Positions 15,374-25,902 of a stretch of 64,000 bases of DNA are shown here, in pieces. Where the stretch lies: NCBI RefSeq assembly GCF_019145435.1, contig NZ_JAHSTS010000001.1, positions 1,812,001 through 1,876,000 of the forward strand, given 5' to 3'. Origin of the DNA: Pseudomonas ekonensis (GTDB lineage Bacteria > Pseudomonadota > Gammaproteobacteria > Pseudomonadales > Pseudomonadaceae). The position numbers and the translations under genes were made by a program. How positions within the stretch are numbered: position 1 is the stretch's first letter; each line of letters starts with the position of its first letter. A model generated the notes under the pieces. That model was given only the letters and a program-made list of their open reading frames with translations. It had not been told where the DNA came from and did no database searches.

Positions 15374-17536
15374 ATGAACGGTTCCGTATCCCGTCGGGGA
15401 TTTCTCAAGGGCAGCGCCGTGCTGGGCGGCGGGCTGGTGGTGGCGTTCACGGTGCCCGGCGGGCATCGCTTCGCCAGGGCGGCGGACAACGAAGGCAAGG
15501 TGTTTGCGCCCAACGCCTTCCTGCGCATCGGCGCCGATGACAGCGTCACCGTGCTGCTGGGGCATTCGGAAATGGGCCAGGGCATCTGGACCGGCCTGAC
15601 CATGCTGATCGCCGAAGAGCTGGACGCCGACTGGTCGAAGATCCGCGTCGAGCATTCGCCGGCCTCGGCGGCCGACTACGGCATGCCGGCCTTCGGCGGG
15701 ATGCAGATCACCGGTGGCTCGACCTCGACCTGGATGGAATTCGACCGCTATCGCCTGGCCGGGGCCACGGCCCGACAGATGCTGGTCGAGGCGGCGGCCA
15801 AGCGCTTCGGGGTGGCGCCGTCGGCGATCCGCACCGAGTCCGGCGTGGTGATCGCCGGCGACCGGCGCGCCACCTACGGCGAGCTGGCGGACGCCGCCGG
15901 GCAACTGCCGGCGCCGGATCCGAAAAGCATCGTGTTCAAGCAGGCCAAGGACTGGAAAGTCATCGGCAAACCCACCAAACGCCTCGACACCCCGGAGAAA
16001 ATCACCGGCCGCGCCAAGTTCGGCATGGACGTGCAGTTCGACGGCCTGATGACCGCGATGGTCGCCCGGGCGCCGGTGTTCGGCGCCACCGTCAAGTCCT
16101 TCGAAGGCGCCGAGGCGCTGGCGGTGCCCGGCGTGCACAAGGTGGTACAGGTGCCCAGCGGGGTGGCGGTGATCGCCGAGCACTACTGGGCGGCCAAGCT
16201 GGGCCGCGATGCGCTGAAGGTCGATTGGGATCTTGGCCCCCACGCGGACCTGAGCAGCGAAAAGCTGCTGGACAGCTTCCGCACACTGGCGGCCACCCCA
16301 GGCACCTCCGCCAGCCAGGCCGGGGACGCCAAGGGCAACTTCGCCAAGGCGGCGAAGAAGATCGACGTCGAATACAGCGTGCCGTACCTGGCCCACGCGC
16401 CGATGGAGCCGCTCAACTGCACGGTGAAGATCAGCGCCGACAAGTGCGAGATCTGGACCGGCACCCAGTTCCAGACGTTGGACCAGATGATCGCCGGCAA
16501 GATCACCGGGCTGAAGCCGGAACAGGTCCAGATCCACACCGAGTTCCTCGGCGGCGGCTTCGGCCGGCGGGCCAATCCGACCTCGGACTTCGTCGCCGAA
16601 GCGGTGCAGGTGGCGAAGGCGGCGGCCATGCCGGTGAAGACCGTGTGGTCGCGGGAGGACGACATCCGCGGCGGCTACTACCGTTCGATGTTCCTGCATC
16701 AGGCCCGGGTCGGGCTCGGCGCCGACGGTCTGCCGCAGGCCTGGCAACATGTGCTGGTCGGGCAGTCGATCATGACCGGCACCTTGCTGGAAGCGACCAT
16801 GGTCAAGAACGGCATCGACCCGACCTCGGTCGAAGGCGTGGCCGACAGCCCCTACCTCAAGGAACTGGCGCACCGGCAGGTCGAGCTGCATTCGCCGCAG
16901 ACCGGCATCAACGTGCTGTGGCTGCGCTCGGTGGGGCACACCCACACCGCGTTCGTCATGGAATCGCTGATCGACGAGCTGGCCGCAGCGGCGGGCAAGG
17001 ATCCGGTGGAGTACCGGCGCTCCTTGCTCAAGGCCCATCCGCGCCACCTCGGGGTGCTCAACCTGGCGGTGGAGAAGGCCGGCTGGAAGGCGCCGCTGCC
17101 CGACGGCCACGCCCTCGGGGTGGCGGTGCACGAGTCGTTCGGCAGTTACGTGGCGCAGGTGGCCGAGGTGTCCCAGGACAACCTGGCGATCCGCGTGCAC
17201 CGGGTGGTGTGCGCGGTGGACTGCGGGATTGCGGTCAACCCGCAGAGCATCGCCGCGCAGATGGAGTCGTGCATCACCTTCGGCCTGGGCATGGCGCTGC
17301 ACAGCAAGCTGACCGTCAAGGACGGGCGGGTGGTGCAGTCCAACTACCACGACTATCAGGTGCTGCGCCTGAACGAGATGCCGACGGTCGAAGTGCACAT
17401 CGTGCCCAGCACCGACAAACCCGGCGGGATCGGCGAGGCCGGGGTGCCGCCCACCGCGCCGGCGGTGGCCAACGCGCTGTACGCCTTGACCGGGCAACGC
17501 CTGCGGGAACTGCCGCTGCAACTGTCGGGGGTGTGA
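15374..17536 (+). CDS. Molybdopterin-binding large subunit, xanthine dehydrogenase family (IorB-like)
   Basis: A 720-residue catalytic subunit of a periplasmic molybdenum hydroxylase. The twin-arginine signal SRRGFLK is at residues 6-12, followed by a hydrophobic stretch, so the folded enzyme is exported by Tat. Molybdopterin-contacting motifs include HSEMGQGIWTGLTML, LGGGFGRRANP and the C-terminal KPGGIGEAGVPPTAPA, where the conserved glutamate lies. The length suits the isoquinoline-1-oxidoreductase beta/aldehyde-oxidising group. The (2Fe-2S) subunit is just upstream, and a diheme cytochrome begins two bases after the stop. The substrate (an aldehyde or N-heterocycle) is not determined. No maturation (XdhC-type) gene lies nearby. 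Confidence 0.92.
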   Translation: MNGSVSRRGFLKGSAVLGGGLVVAFTVPGGHRFARAADNEGKVFAPNAFLRIGADDSVTVLLGHSEMGQGIWTGLTMLIAEELDADWSKIRVEHSPASAADYGMPAFGGMQITGGSTSTWMEFDRYRLAGATARQMLVEAAAKRFGVAPSAIRTESGVVIAGDRRATYGELADAAGQLPAPDPKSIVFKQAKDWKVIGKPTKRLDTPEKITGRAKFGMDVQFDGLMTAMVARAPVFGATVKSFEGAEALAVPGVHKVVQVPSGVAVIAEHYWAAKLGRDALKVDWDLGPHADLSSEKLLDSFRTLAATPGTSASQAGDAKGNFAKAAKKIDVEYSVPYLAHAPMEPLNCTVKISADKCEIWTGTQFQTLDQMIAGKITGLKPEQVQIHTEFLGGGFGRRANPTSDFVAEAVQVAKAAAMPVKTVWSREDDIRGGYYRSMFLHQARVGLGADGLPQAWQHVLVGQSIMTGTLLEATMVKNGIDPTSVEGVADSPYLKELAHRQVELHSPQTGINVLWLRSVGHTHTAFVMESLIDELAAAAGKDPVEYRRSLLKAHPRHLGVLNLAVEKAGWKAPLPDGHALGVAVHESFGSYVAQVAEVSQDNLAIRVHRVVCAVDCGIAVNPQSIAAQMESCITFGLGMALHSKLTVKDGRVVQSNYHDYQVLRLNEMPTVEVHIVPSTDKPGGIGEAGVPPTAPAVANALYALTGQRLRELPLQLSGV

Positions 17537-17537
17537 G

Positions 17538-18116
17538 ATGAGACGCCATCTGCTGTTGGGCACGGTGATCCTGGTCGGCCTGGGCGGCTACGCCTCGGAT
17601 CTGTTCGCCGACGATCAGGAAGCCTTGAAGGCGTTCGGCACGGTGCAGAAGGTGTTCCAGAGCCCGCGCTGCCAGAACTGCCACATTCCCGGCGATTCGC
17701 CGTTGCAGTTCGACGCCGGCACGCCCCATGCGATGAACGTGGTGCGGGGCCTGGACGGCAAGGGCGCCGCCGGTCTGCCCTGTGCCGCCTGCCACGCCGA
17801 AAACAACCCGCCGGCCAGCTACGGCCCCCATGCGCCGCCGGGGGCCCCGCACTGGAGCCTGCCGCCGGCCGCGCACAAGATGGCCTGGATCGGCCTGCCG
17901 CCGGATCGGCTGTGCGCCATGATCAAGGACCGCGCCAGCAACGGCGACCGCGACTTCGCGGCGCTGATCAAGCATGTCAGCGAAGACAAACTGGTGCTCT
18001 GGGGCTGGAACCCCGGCACCGGGCGCCAACCGGTGCCGGTGCCGCACGACCTGTTCGTCGAACAGTTCAGGCTGTGGGCCGGTGCCGGCGGGCCGTGTCC
18101 GGTGACGGGCGGTTGA
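17538..18116 (+). CDS. Diheme c-type cytochrome subunit of the molybdenum hydroxylase
   Basis: A 192-residue secreted protein with a hydrophobic N-terminal signal (LLLGTVILVGLGGYASDLFA) and two CxxCH haem sites, CQNCH and CAACH. It begins two bases after the stop of the molybdopterin subunit, so it probably passes electrons from that periplasmic enzyme to the respiratory chain. I recall similar proteins annotated as an isoquinoline 1-oxidoreductase subunit. Axial methionines cannot be assigned with certainty. Confidence 0.85.
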   Translation: MRRHLLLGTVILVGLGGYASDLFADDQEALKAFGTVQKVFQSPRCQNCHIPGDSPLQFDAGTPHAMNVVRGLDGKGAAGLPCAACHAENNPPASYGPHAPPGAPHWSLPPAAHKMAWIGLPPDRLCAMIKDRASNGDRDFAALIKHVSEDKLVLWGWNPGTGRQPVPVPHDLFVEQFRLWAGAGGPCPVTGG

Positions 18117-18156
18117 TGGTCTACGCTCAGGGGCAGCCCCCTCAATGGAGTGAGCG

Positions 18157-19122
18157 ATGTTGCCCCCCGGAAAACCCGTCAATGAGCAGGCCCGCGTAGC
18201 GACGCTGCATGGGCTCAATGTCCTCGACACCGTGCCTGAAGAACGCTTCGACCGCCTCACCCGCCTGGCGCGGCGGGTGTTCAACGTGCCGATCGCGCTG
18301 GTCAGCCTGGTGGATGCCGAGCGCCAGTGGTTCAAGTCGTGCGTGGGGCTCGACGCCACGCAAACCGGGCGTGACGTGTCGTTCTGCGGCCATGCGATCC
18401 TGGGCGACCAGATCCTGCAGGTCGACGACGCGGCGCAGGACGAGCGCTTCCACGACAACCCGCTGGTCACCGGCGATCCCGGCATCCGCTTCTATGCCGG
18501 TTGCCCGCTGACGGTCGGCGACGGCAGCAAGTTGGGCACGCTGTGCCTGATCGACACCAAACCCCGCCGACTCGACGACGAAGAGCGCGAACTGCTGCGC
18601 GATCTTGCCCGGATGGCCGAGCAGGAACTGATGGCGGTGCAGATGGCGACCCTGGACGAGCTGACGCTGCTGTCCAACCGCCGGGGTTTCAAGGCCTTGG
18701 CGCAGCATGGCCTGGACGCCTGCGCCCGGCTCGACAAGCCGGCGACGCTGCTGTTCTTCGACCTCAACGACTTCAAGCAGATCAACGACCTGTTCGGCCA
18801 CGCCGAGGGCGACAGCGCCCTGAAGACCTTCGCCGACGTGCTGCGCATCGCCTTCCGGGAGAGCGACGTGGTGGGCCGGCTCGGCGGCGACGAGTTCGTG
18901 GCGTTGCTGACCGGCTCCAGCCATGTCGAGACCACGGCGATCATGGTGCGGCTCAAGGACATCCTCGACGAACGCAACGCGACCCTGCAACGCGGCTACG
19001 ACATCCGCTTCAGCGTCGGACAGATCGAATACGACCCCCAGCGCCACGACACGGTGGACCGGCTGCTGGCCGACGCCGACGGGGCGATGTATGCGCACAA
19101 GCAGGCGTTGAAGCGCCGTTGA
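18157..19122 (+). CDS. GAF-GGDEF diguanylate cyclase with I-site
   Basis: A 321-residue soluble cyclic-di-GMP synthase. Residues ~20-155 form a GAF sensor (FNVPIALVSLVDAERQWF, FCGHAIL, GIRFYAGCPL, LGTLCLIDTKPR). Residues ~165-320 form the GGDEF domain, with LTLLSNRRGF, FFDLNDFKQINDLFGHAEGD and an intact RLGGDEFVAL. RESD sits exactly five residues before GGDEF, so the product-inhibition site is present, unlike the membrane cyclase at 10406-11554. ATG 18157 has GGAG upstream. The GAF ligand is unknown. Confidence 0.93.
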   Translation: MLPPGKPVNEQARVATLHGLNVLDTVPEERFDRLTRLARRVFNVPIALVSLVDAERQWFKSCVGLDATQTGRDVSFCGHAILGDQILQVDDAAQDERFHDNPLVTGDPGIRFYAGCPLTVGDGSKLGTLCLIDTKPRRLDDEERELLRDLARMAEQELMAVQMATLDELTLLSNRRGFKALAQHGLDACARLDKPATLLFFDLNDFKQINDLFGHAEGDSALKTFADVLRIAFRESDVVGRLGGDEFVALLTGSSHVETTAIMVRLKDILDERNATLQRGYDIRFSVGQIEYDPQRHDTVDRLLADADGAMYAHKQALKRR

Positions 19123-19152
19123 TCGCAGGGGCTAAGCGGTTGTGGATGCCGT

Positions 19153-19403
19153 CAGTACCGGCCTCATCGCTGGCAAGCCAGCTCCCACAGGTTTCGGTGG
19201 TGTGCACCGATTCTGCAGACACTTGCGACCCCTGTGGGAGCGGGCTTGCCCGCGATGGCGGTGGGTCAGGCAGCAGAGATGTCGGCAGTACCGGCCTCAT
19301 CGCTGGCAAGCCAGCTCCCACGGGTTTCGGAGGTGTGCACCGATTCTGCAGACACCTGCGATCCCTGTGGGAGCGGGCTTGCCCGCGATGGCGGTGGGTC
19401 AGA
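19153..19403. repeat. Tandemly duplicated REP pair (133-bp period)
   Basis: Two near-identical copies, 19153-19270 and 19286-19403, are offset by 133 bases. Each contains a REP palindrome (ATCGCTGGCAAGCCAGCTCC) and its inverted partner (GGAGCGGGCTTGCCCGCGAT) around a shared spacer. These are standard Pseudomonas REP sequences arranged as a BIME. The rest of the 413-base gap to fabI holds only a fabI-side terminator. Confidence 0.9.
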
Positions 19404-19490
19404 CAACAACGATGCTTCGGCCAGACCGCCATCGCTTGCGGATCCCGCGTTCCCACCGGGATCCTGGGGGAATGCAGGATCTGCAGGCCC

Positions 19491-19517
19491 AAAAAAACCC
19501 GCCGGATGGCGGGTTTT
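19491..19517 (-). terminator. Terminator of fabI
   Basis: A GC-rich stem (ACCCGCC / GGCGGGT) flanked by seven A's on one side and five T's on the other, so it can act as a rho-independent terminator in both directions. It lies 19 bases beyond the fabI stop. Confidence 0.85.
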
Positions 19518-19535
19518 TCGTCGGCTAACCGAAGA

Positions 19536-20330
19536 TCACTCTTCGATGTTGCCCATGGCGGTGGTGTTGAAACCGCCGTCCACGTACATGATTTCACCGC
19601 TGATGCCCGACGCCAGGTCGGAGCACAGGAAGGCGCCGGCGTTGCCGACTTCTTCGATGGTGACGTTGCGGCGCAGCGGGGTCTGCGCTTCGTTGGCGGC
19701 CAGCATCTTGCGGAAGTTCTTGATGCCGGAAGCGGCCAGGGTGCGGATCGGGCCGGCCGATACGCAGTTGACGCGGGTACCGTCCGGGCCCAGGGAACCG
19801 GCCAGGTAGCGCACGCCGGCTTCCAGCGAAGCCTTGGCCATGCCCATCACGTTGTAGTTCGGCATGGTGCGCTCGGCGCCCAGGTACGACAGGGTCAGCA
19901 GGCTGCCGTTGCGGCCTTTCATCATCTCGCGGCCGGCCTTGGCCAGGGCCACGAAGCTGTAGGCGCTGATGTCGTGGGCGATGCGGAAACCTTCGCGGGT
20001 GGTGGCTTCGGTGAAGTCGCCGTCCAGTTGGTCGCCCGGGGCGAAGCCGACGGAGTGCACGATGCAGTCCAGGCCGTCCCACTTCTTGCTCAGCTCCTCG
20101 AAGACCTTGGCGATCTCTTCGTCGCTGGCCACGTCGCAAGGGAAGCACAGCTCGGCGCTCGAACCCCAGCCTGCGGCGAATTCTTCGACACGACCTTTCA
20201 ATTTGTCGTTCTGATAAGTGAAGGCAAGCTCAGCGCCCTCGCGATGCATGGCGGCAGCGATGCCGGATGCGATGGACAGCTTGCTGGCGACACCGACGAT
20301 CAGTACGCGCTTACCGGCGAGAAAACCCAT
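19536..20330 (-). CDS. fabI: Enoyl-[acyl-carrier-protein] reductase (NADH) FabI
   Basis: A 264-residue short-chain-dehydrogenase-type enoyl-ACP reductase for the last step of fatty-acid elongation. Visible motifs are the NADH-binding start [19 protein letters not shown], the catalytic Tyr/Lys pair in [23 protein letters not shown], and [18 protein letters not shown]. The start at 20330 follows AGAGGAG. It is 19 bases after the yejF-like gene on the same strand, so it may be read partly from the transporter operon, though its own promoter could lie within yejF. Its terminator is at 19491-19517. Confidence 0.97.
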   Translation of the reverse strand: MGFLAGKRVLIVGVASKLSIASGIAAAMHREGAELAFTYQNDKLKGRVEEFAAGWGSSAELCFPCDVASDEEIAKVFEELSKKWDGLDCIVHSVGFAPGDQLDGDFTEATTREGFRIAHDISAYSFVALAKAGREMMKGRNGSLLTLSYLGAERTMPNYNVMGMAKASLEAGVRYLAGSLGPDGTRVNCVSAGPIRTLAASGIKNFRKMLAANEAQTPLRRNVTIEEVGNAGAFLCSDLASGISGEIMYVDGGFNTTAMGNIEE

Positions 20331-20349
20331 GTGTTGCTCCTCTTTCAGG

Positions 20350-21960
20350 TTATTGCGCAGAGGCTGGCGCCAAAAAAGCGGCTTCCAGCAACTGCTGTGT
20401 ATACGGATGTCGGGGGGCGGCAAAAATGTCTTGCGCGTCCCCCTGTTCGACCACTTGGCCATGCTTGACCACCATCAGCTGGTGGCTCAGCGCTTTGACG
20501 ACAGCCAGGTCATGGCTGATGAACAAATACGTCAGGTTGTACTTGGCTTGCAGTGAACGCAACAGCTCCACCACTTGCCGCTGCACCGTCCGGTCGAGTG
20601 CCGAGGTGGGCTCGTCCAGCAGGATCAGCGCCGGCTTGAGCACCAGGGCCCGGGCAATGGCGATACGCTGCCGTTGCCCACCGGAAAATTCATGGGGGTA
20701 GCGGTGCCGGGTCTCCGGATCCAGGCCTACCTCCTTCAACGCGGCGATGATCGCCGCCTCTTGCTCCGCTTCGGTGCCGATCCCGTGGATCCGCAGGCCT
20801 TCGCCGACGATCTGGCTCACGCACATGCGCGGGCTCAGGCTGCCGAACGGATCCTGAAACACCACCTGCATCTCCCGGCGCAGCGGGCGGACTTCGTTCT
20901 GCGTCAGGCAGTCTAGCTGCTTGCCCTCGAAACGGATGCCGCCGCGGCTGCCGATCAGCCGCAGGATCGCCAGACCCAGCGTGGACTTGCCGGAACCGCT
21001 TTCGCCCACGATCCCCAACGTCTGCCCCTGGGGCAAGCTGAAGCGGATGCCGTCCACGGCCTTGACGTGGTCCACCGTGCGCTTGAACAGGCCTTTCTTG
21101 ATCGGGAACCAGACCTTCAGGTCCTCGACCTCCAGCAGCGGCGCCCCGGCCTTGTTGCCCGCCGGGCCTCCGCTGGGCTCCGCCGCCAGCAGTTCCCGGG
21201 TGTACGGATGCTGCGGAGAACGGAACAACTCGGCGCACGATGCCTGTTCGACGATGCAACCGCGCTGCATGACACATACGCGGTGCGCAATTCTTCGCAC
21301 CAGGTTCAAATCATGGCTGATCAGCAGCAGCGCCATGCCCAGGCGGGCCTGGAGTTCCTTGAGCAGATCGAGGATTTTCAGCTGGACGGTCACGTCCAGC
21401 GCGGTGGTCGGCTCATCGGCGATCAGCAGTTCCGGCTCGTTGGCCAGGGCCATGGCGATCATCACCCGTTGGCGCTGGCCGCCGGAGAGCTCATGGGGCA
21501 AGGCCTTGAGCCGCTTGGCGGGTTCGGGGATGCCGACCATCTCCAGCAGCTCCAGGGTGCGCCGGGTCGCGACCTTGCCGGTCAGCCCCTTGTGGATGCC
21601 CAGCACCTCGTTGATCTGCTTCTCGATGGAGTGCAGCGGGTTGAGCGAGGTCATCGGCTCCTGGAAGATCATCGCGATGCGGTTGCCGCGGATGTGACGG
21701 ATGGTCTTTTCCTTCAGGTCCAGCAGATTCTGCCCGGCGTAGTTGATGCTGCCGGCCGGATGGCGGGCGAGCGGGTAGGGCAGCAGGCGCAGGATGGAGT
21801 GCGCCGTCACCGACTTGCCGGAGCCGCTTTCGCCGACCAGGGCCAGGGTCTCGCCGCGCCTGATGTCGAAGCTCACGCCCTCGACCACCCGCTGGACGCG
21901 GTCGCCCCAGCCGAACTCGACGGCGAGGTCGCGCACTTCGATCAGATTGTCCTGATTCAT
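20350..21960 (-). CDS. yejF: ABC transporter ATP-binding protein, double ATPase (YejF/NppD-like)
   Basis: A 536-residue fused dimer of two ABC ATPase domains. Each half has a Walker A ([13 protein letters not shown] near residue 40; [13 protein letters not shown] in the second half), a signature (LSGGQRQRV and FSGGQRQRI) and a Walker B ([12 protein letters not shown] and [12 protein letters not shown]). This layout is that of YejF, the energy subunit of the microcin C/peptide importer. In P. aeruginosa I recall this locus as Npp (PA1807-PA1811), linked to uptake of peptidyl-nucleoside antibiotics. It lies last in a five-gene operon, one base after the YejE-like permease. Confidence 0.94.
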   Translation of the reverse strand: MNQDNLIEVRDLAVEFGWGDRVQRVVEGVSFDIRRGETLALVGESGSGKSVTAHSILRLLPYPLARHPAGSINYAGQNLLDLKEKTIRHIRGNRIAMIFQEPMTSLNPLHSIEKQINEVLGIHKGLTGKVATRRTLELLEMVGIPEPAKRLKALPHELSGGQRQRVMIAMALANEPELLIADEPTTALDVTVQLKILDLLKELQARLGMALLLISHDLNLVRRIAHRVCVMQRGCIVEQASCAELFRSPQHPYTRELLAAEPSGGPAGNKAGAPLLEVEDLKVWFPIKKGLFKRTVDHVKAVDGIRFSLPQGQTLGIVGESGSGKSTLGLAILRLIGSRGGIRFEGKQLDCLTQNEVRPLRREMQVVFQDPFGSLSPRMCVSQIVGEGLRIHGIGTEAEQEAAIIAALKEVGLDPETRHRYPHEFSGGQRQRIAIARALVLKPALILLDEPTSALDRTVQRQVVELLRSLQAKYNLTYLFISHDLAVVKALSHQLMVVKHGQVVEQGDAQDIFAAPRHPYTQQLLEAAFLAPASAQ

Positions 21961-21961
21961 T

Positions 21962-22981
21962 TCACTTCCTCGGGTCGAAGGCGTCGCGGGCGGATTCGCC
22001 GATGAACACCAGAAGGCTGAGCATCAGGGCCAGCACGGCGAACGCGCTCATGCCCAGCCACGGCGCCTGCAGGTTGGATTTGCCCTGGGCCACCAGCTCG
22101 CCCAGCGACGGGCTGCCCGCCGGCAAACCGAAGCCGAGGAAGTCCAGGGCCGTGAGGGTGCCGATGGCGCCGGTCAGGATGAACGGCATGAAGGTCATGG
22201 TCGAGACCATGGCGTTGGGCAGGATGTGGCGGAACATGATCGCGCCGTTGCGCATCCCCAGCGCTCGGGCCGCGCGCACGTACTCCAGGTTGCGCCCGCG
22301 CAGGAACTCGGCGCGCACCACGTCCACCAGGCTCATCCAAGAGAACAGCAGCATGATCCCCAGCAGCCACCAGAAGTTCGGCTGCACGAAGCTGGCCAGG
22401 ATGATCAGCAGGTACAGCACCGGCAGCCCCGACCAGATCTCCAGGAAACGCTGGCCGGCCAGGTCGACCCAGCCGCCGTAGAAGCCCTGGAGCGCACCGG
22501 CGATCACGCCGATCAGCGAACTGAGCACGGTCAGGGTCAGGGCGAACAGCACCGAAATGCGAAAACCGTAGATCACCCGCGCCAGCACGTCGCGGCCCTG
22601 ATCGTCGGTGCCCAGCAGGTTGACCGCCGAGGGCGGGGCGGGGGCGGGGACCTTCAGGTCGTAGTTGATGCTTTGGTAGCTGAACGGAATCGGCGCCCAC
22701 AGCACCCAGGCGTCCTTGCTCTGGAGCAGTTCGCGGATGTACGGGCTCTTGTAGTTGGCCTCCAGCGGGAATTCGCCGCCGAACGCGGTTTCCGGGTAGC
22801 GCTTGAGCGCCGGGAAATACCATTGGTCGTCGTAGTGGATCGCCAGCGGCTTGTCGTTGGCGATCAGTTCGGCGCCCAGGCTCAGGCCAAACAGGATCAG
22901 GAACAGCCACAGCGACCACCAGCCGCGCTTGTTGGCCTTGAACAGTTCGACGCGGCGGCGGTTGAGAGGGGACAGGTTCAT
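21962..22981 (-). CDS. yejE: ABC transporter permease (YejE/NppC-like)
   Basis: A 339-residue inner-membrane permease of the DppC/OppC type. It has the N-terminal OppC segment (NRRRVELFKANKRGWWSLWLFL), the loop LGTDDQGRDVLARVIYGFRISVLF and the EAA-type coupling loop EYVRAARALGMRNGAIMFRHILPN. Five to six helices are predicted. The large periplasmic insertion after helix 1 is typical of YejE. It is preceded by the YejB-like permease (one-base gap) and followed by YejF (one-base gap). Confidence 0.94.
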   Translation of the reverse strand: MNLSPLNRRRVELFKANKRGWWSLWLFLILFGLSLGAELIANDKPLAIHYDDQWYFPALKRYPETAFGGEFPLEANYKSPYIRELLQSKDAWVLWAPIPFSYQSINYDLKVPAPAPPSAVNLLGTDDQGRDVLARVIYGFRISVLFALTLTVLSSLIGVIAGALQGFYGGWVDLAGQRFLEIWSGLPVLYLLIILASFVQPNFWWLLGIMLLFSWMSLVDVVRAEFLRGRNLEYVRAARALGMRNGAIMFRHILPNAMVSTMTFMPFILTGAIGTLTALDFLGFGLPAGSPSLGELVAQGKSNLQAPWLGMSAFAVLALMLSLLVFIGESARDAFDPRK

Positions 22982-22982
22982 C

Positions 22983-24056
22983 TCAATGCTCCCGGCTTTC
23001 GAAGTCGATGCGCGGATCGACCAGGGTGTAGGTGAGGTCGCCGATCAGTTTCACCACCAACCCCAGCAGGGTGAAGATGAACAGGGTGCCGAACACCACC
23101 GGGTAGTCGCGGTTGATCGCCGCCTCGAAACTCATCAGGCCGAGGCCGTCGAGGGAGAAGATCACTTCCACCAGCAGGGAGCCGGTGAAGAAGATGCCGA
23201 TGAACGCCGACGGGAACCCGGCGATCACCAGCAGCATCGCGTTGCGGAACACATGGCCGTACAGCACGCGGCGGCGGGTCAGGCCCTTGGCCTTGGCGGT
23301 GACCACGTACTGCTTGTTGATCTCGTCGAGGAAGCTGTTCTTGGTCAGCAGGGTCATGGTCGCGAAGTTGCCGATCACCAGGGCGGTCACCGGCAGCGCC
23401 AGGTGCCAGAAGTAGTCGAGGACTTTGCCGCCCAGGCTCAGTTCGTCGAAGTTGTTCGAGGTCAGGCCCCGCAGGGGGAACCAGTCCAGGTAACTGCCCC
23501 CGGCGAACACCACGATCAGCAGGATCGCGAACAGGAACGCCGGGATCGCGTAGCCGATGATGATCGCCGAACTGGTCCAGACGTCGAAGTGGCTGCCGTG
23601 CCGGGTGGCCTTGGCGATCCCCAGCGGGATCGACACCAGGTACATGATCAGCGTGCTCCACAGGCCCAGGGAGATCGACACCGGCATCTTTTCCTTGATC
23701 AGGTCGATCACCTTGGCGTCGCGGAAGAAGCTGTCGCCGAAATCCAGCCGGGCGTAGTTCTTGACCATGATCCACAGGCGTTCCGGGGCCGACTTGTCGA
23801 ACCCGTACATGTGCTCGATTTCCTTGATCAGCGCCGGATCCAGGCCCTGGGCGCCGCGGTAGGACGAGCCGGCCACCGACACCTCGGCGCCGCCGCCGGC
23901 GATGCGGCTGGTGGCGCCTTCGAAGCCTTCGAGCTTGGCGATCATCTGCTCCACCGGCCCGCCGGGGGCGGCCTGGATGATCACGAAGTTGATCAGCAGG
24001 ATGCCGAACAGGGTCGGGATGATCAGCAGCAGTCGCCGAAAAATGTACGCCAGCAT
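22983..24056 (-). CDS. yejB: ABC transporter permease (YejB/NppB-like)
   Basis: A 357-residue permease of the DppB/OppB type. It begins [34 protein letters not shown], a diagnostic opening. The periplasmic insertion around [17 protein letters not shown] is characteristic of YejB. The coupling loop is [29 protein letters not shown]. About six membrane helices are predicted. It sits four bases after the second binding-protein gene, within the operon. Confidence 0.95.
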   Translation of the reverse strand: MLAYIFRRLLLIIPTLFGILLINFVIIQAAPGGPVEQMIAKLEGFEGATSRIAGGGAEVSVAGSSYRGAQGLDPALIKEIEHMYGFDKSAPERLWIMVKNYARLDFGDSFFRDAKVIDLIKEKMPVSISLGLWSTLIMYLVSIPLGIAKATRHGSHFDVWTSSAIIIGYAIPAFLFAILLIVVFAGGSYLDWFPLRGLTSNNFDELSLGGKVLDYFWHLALPVTALVIGNFATMTLLTKNSFLDEINKQYVVTAKAKGLTRRRVLYGHVFRNAMLLVIAGFPSAFIGIFFTGSLLVEVIFSLDGLGLMSFEAAINRDYPVVFGTLFIFTLLGLVVKLIGDLTYTLVDPRIDFESREH

Positions 24057-24060
24057 CTGA

Positions 24061-25902
24061 TTACTCCGTGTCCGCTGGGGCGGCCTGCAGTTGGGTCTGG
24101 ACTTCTATCGCCGGTTTGGCGTCGGGCTTGATCCACCAGGTATCAATGCCGATGTCGTACTTGGGGGAGACTTTCGGATGGCCGATGTGGTTCCAGTACG
24201 CCACGCGCCAGGTCTTGATGTGCCAGTTGGGGATCACGTAGTAGCCCCATTGCAGCACGCGGTCGAGGGCCCGGGCATGGGCCACCAGGCTCTTGCGCGA
24301 ATCGGCGTTGATCAGTTGCTCCACCAGCCGGTCCACCACCGGATCCTTCAGGCCCATCGAGTTGCGGCTGCTGGGCTTGTCGGCGGCGGCGCTCATCCAG
24401 AACTCGCGCTGCTCGTTGCCCGGCGAGTTGGACTGCGGGAAGCTGCCGACGATCATGTCGAAGTCCCGCGAGCGCACGCGGTTGACGTACTGCGAGACGT
24501 CCACGCGGCGGATCACCAGGTCGATGCCCAGGTCGCTCAGGTTGCGCTTGAACGGCAGCAGCACCCGCTCGAAGTCGGTCTGGGCCAGCAGGAACTCGAT
24601 GACCACCGGTTTGCCGTCGGCGTCGACCATCTTGTCGTCGACGATCTTCCAGCCGGCCTCCTGCAGCAACTGGTAGGCCTCGCGCTGCTGCGGGCGGATC
24701 ATGCCGCTGCCGTCGGTCTTGGGGTTTTCGAAGGCCTCGCTGAACACCTGGGCCGGCAGTTGGCGGCGGAACGGGTCGAGGATCGCCAACTGGTCGGCGT
24801 CCGGCAGGCCGGTGGCGGCCATTTCCGAGTTCTCGAAATAGCTGCGGGTGCGCGCATAGGCGCTGTTGAACAGTTGCTTGTTGGTCCACTCGAAGTCCAG
24901 CAGCAGGCTCAGGGCCTGGCGCACCCGCACGTCGTGGAACACCGGGCGGCGCAGGTTGTAGACGAAGCCCTGCATGCCGGTGGGGTTGCCGTTGGGGATC
25001 TGTTCCTTGATCAGCCGCCCTTCGGTCACGGCGGGGATGTTGTAGGCGTTGGCCCAGTTCTTGGCGGTCATCTCCAGCCAATAGTCGAACTGCCCGGCCT
25101 TGAGGGCTTCCAGCGCCACGGTGTTGTCGCGGTAGTAGTCGGTGGTCATCACGTCGAAGTTGTAGAAGCCGCGGTTGACCGGCAGGTCCTTGCCCCAGTA
25201 GTCCTTGACCCGCTCGTAGCGCACGGAGCGCCCGGCCTTCACTTCGGCCACGCGGTACGGGCCGCTGCCCAGCGGGATCTCCAGGTTGCCCTTGTTGAAG
25301 TCGCGGCTGGCCCACCAATGTTTCGGCAGCACCGGCAACTGGCCGAGGATCAGCGGCAGTTCGCGGTTGTTGGTGTGCTTGAACTTGAACAGCACCTTGA
25401 GCGGGTCTTCGGCGATGACTTCGTCGACGTCATTGTAGTAGCCGCGGTACAGCGGCGAGCCGTCCTTGGTGAGGGTCTGGAAACTGAACACCACGTCCTC
25501 GGCGCGCACCGGATGGCCGTCGTGGAAACGCGCCTGCGGGCGCAGGTAGAAGCGCACCCAGCTGTTGTCCGGGGCCTTTTCGATCTTGCCGGCGATCAGG
25601 CCGTATTCGGTGAAGGGCTCGTCCAGGCTGTGGCGGGTGAGGGTGTCGTAGATCTGGCTGATGTTGTCCGCCGGCACGCCTTTGCTGATGAACGGGTTGA
25701 GGCTGTCGAAGCCGCCGAACCCGGCCTGGCGGAAAATCCCGCCCTTGGGCGCGTCGGGGTTCACGTAGTCGAACTGCTTGAAGTCGGCCGGGTATTTGGG
25801 CGGCTCGTTGTACAGGGTCACGGCGTGCTGCGGGGCGGCGCAGGCCAGCCCGGCGAACAGCAGGCCGCTGGCCTGCAGGAGCAGGGCGCGGAAGGGTTTC
25901 AT
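24061..25902 (-). CDS. Periplasmic solute-binding protein of the yej/npp transporter, second copy
   Basis: A 613-residue family 5 (SBP_bac_5) extracellular binding protein, YejA-like. The signal peptide is [22 protein letters not shown], followed by [20 protein letters not shown], the YejA-type substrate-domain opening. Later landmarks are [29 protein letters not shown] and [22 protein letters not shown] 25902 is used (AGAAAG upstream). It overlaps the end of another YejA-like gene by four bases (ATGA), giving two related receptors in one operon. P. aeruginosa Npp likewise has two (NppA1/NppA2); which copy is which is not settled here. Confidence 0.93.
   Translation of the reverse strand: MKPFRALLLQASGLLFAGLACAAPQHAVTLYNEPPKYPADFKQFDYVNPDAPKGGIFRQAGFGGFDSLNPFISKGVPADNISQIYDTLTRHSLDEPFTEYGLIAGKIEKAPDNSWVRFYLRPQARFHDGHPVRAEDVVFSFQTLTKDGSPLYRGYYNDVDEVIAEDPLKVLFKFKHTNNRELPLILGQLPVLPKHWWASRDFNKGNLEIPLGSGPYRVAEVKAGRSVRYERVKDYWGKDLPVNRGFYNFDVMTTDYYRDNTVALEALKAGQFDYWLEMTAKNWANAYNIPAVTEGRLIKEQIPNGNPTGMQGFVYNLRRPVFHDVRVRQALSLLLDFEWTNKQLFNSAYARTRSYFENSEMAATGLPDADQLAILDPFRRQLPAQVFSEAFENPKTDGSGMIRPQQREAYQLLQEAGWKIVDDKMVDADGKPVVIEFLLAQTDFERVLLPFKRNLSDLGIDLVIRRVDVSQYVNRVRSRDFDMIVGSFPQSNSPGNEQREFWMSAAADKPSSRNSMGLKDPVVDRLVEQLINADSRKSLVAHARALDRVLQWGYYVIPNWHIKTWRVAYWNHIGHPKVSPKYDIGIDTWWIKPDAKPAIEVQTQLQAAPADTE

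Noticed and set aside
14807..17563. A 918-codon minus-strand open frame
   Set aside because: It spans the antisense of the (2Fe-2S) and molybdopterin subunits, has a low-complexity His/Arg/Gly-rich translation and no domain.
19153..19403. CRISPR or small-RNA repeat
   Set aside because: The repeats contain Pseudomonas REP palindromes with a duplicated spacer, not unique spacers.
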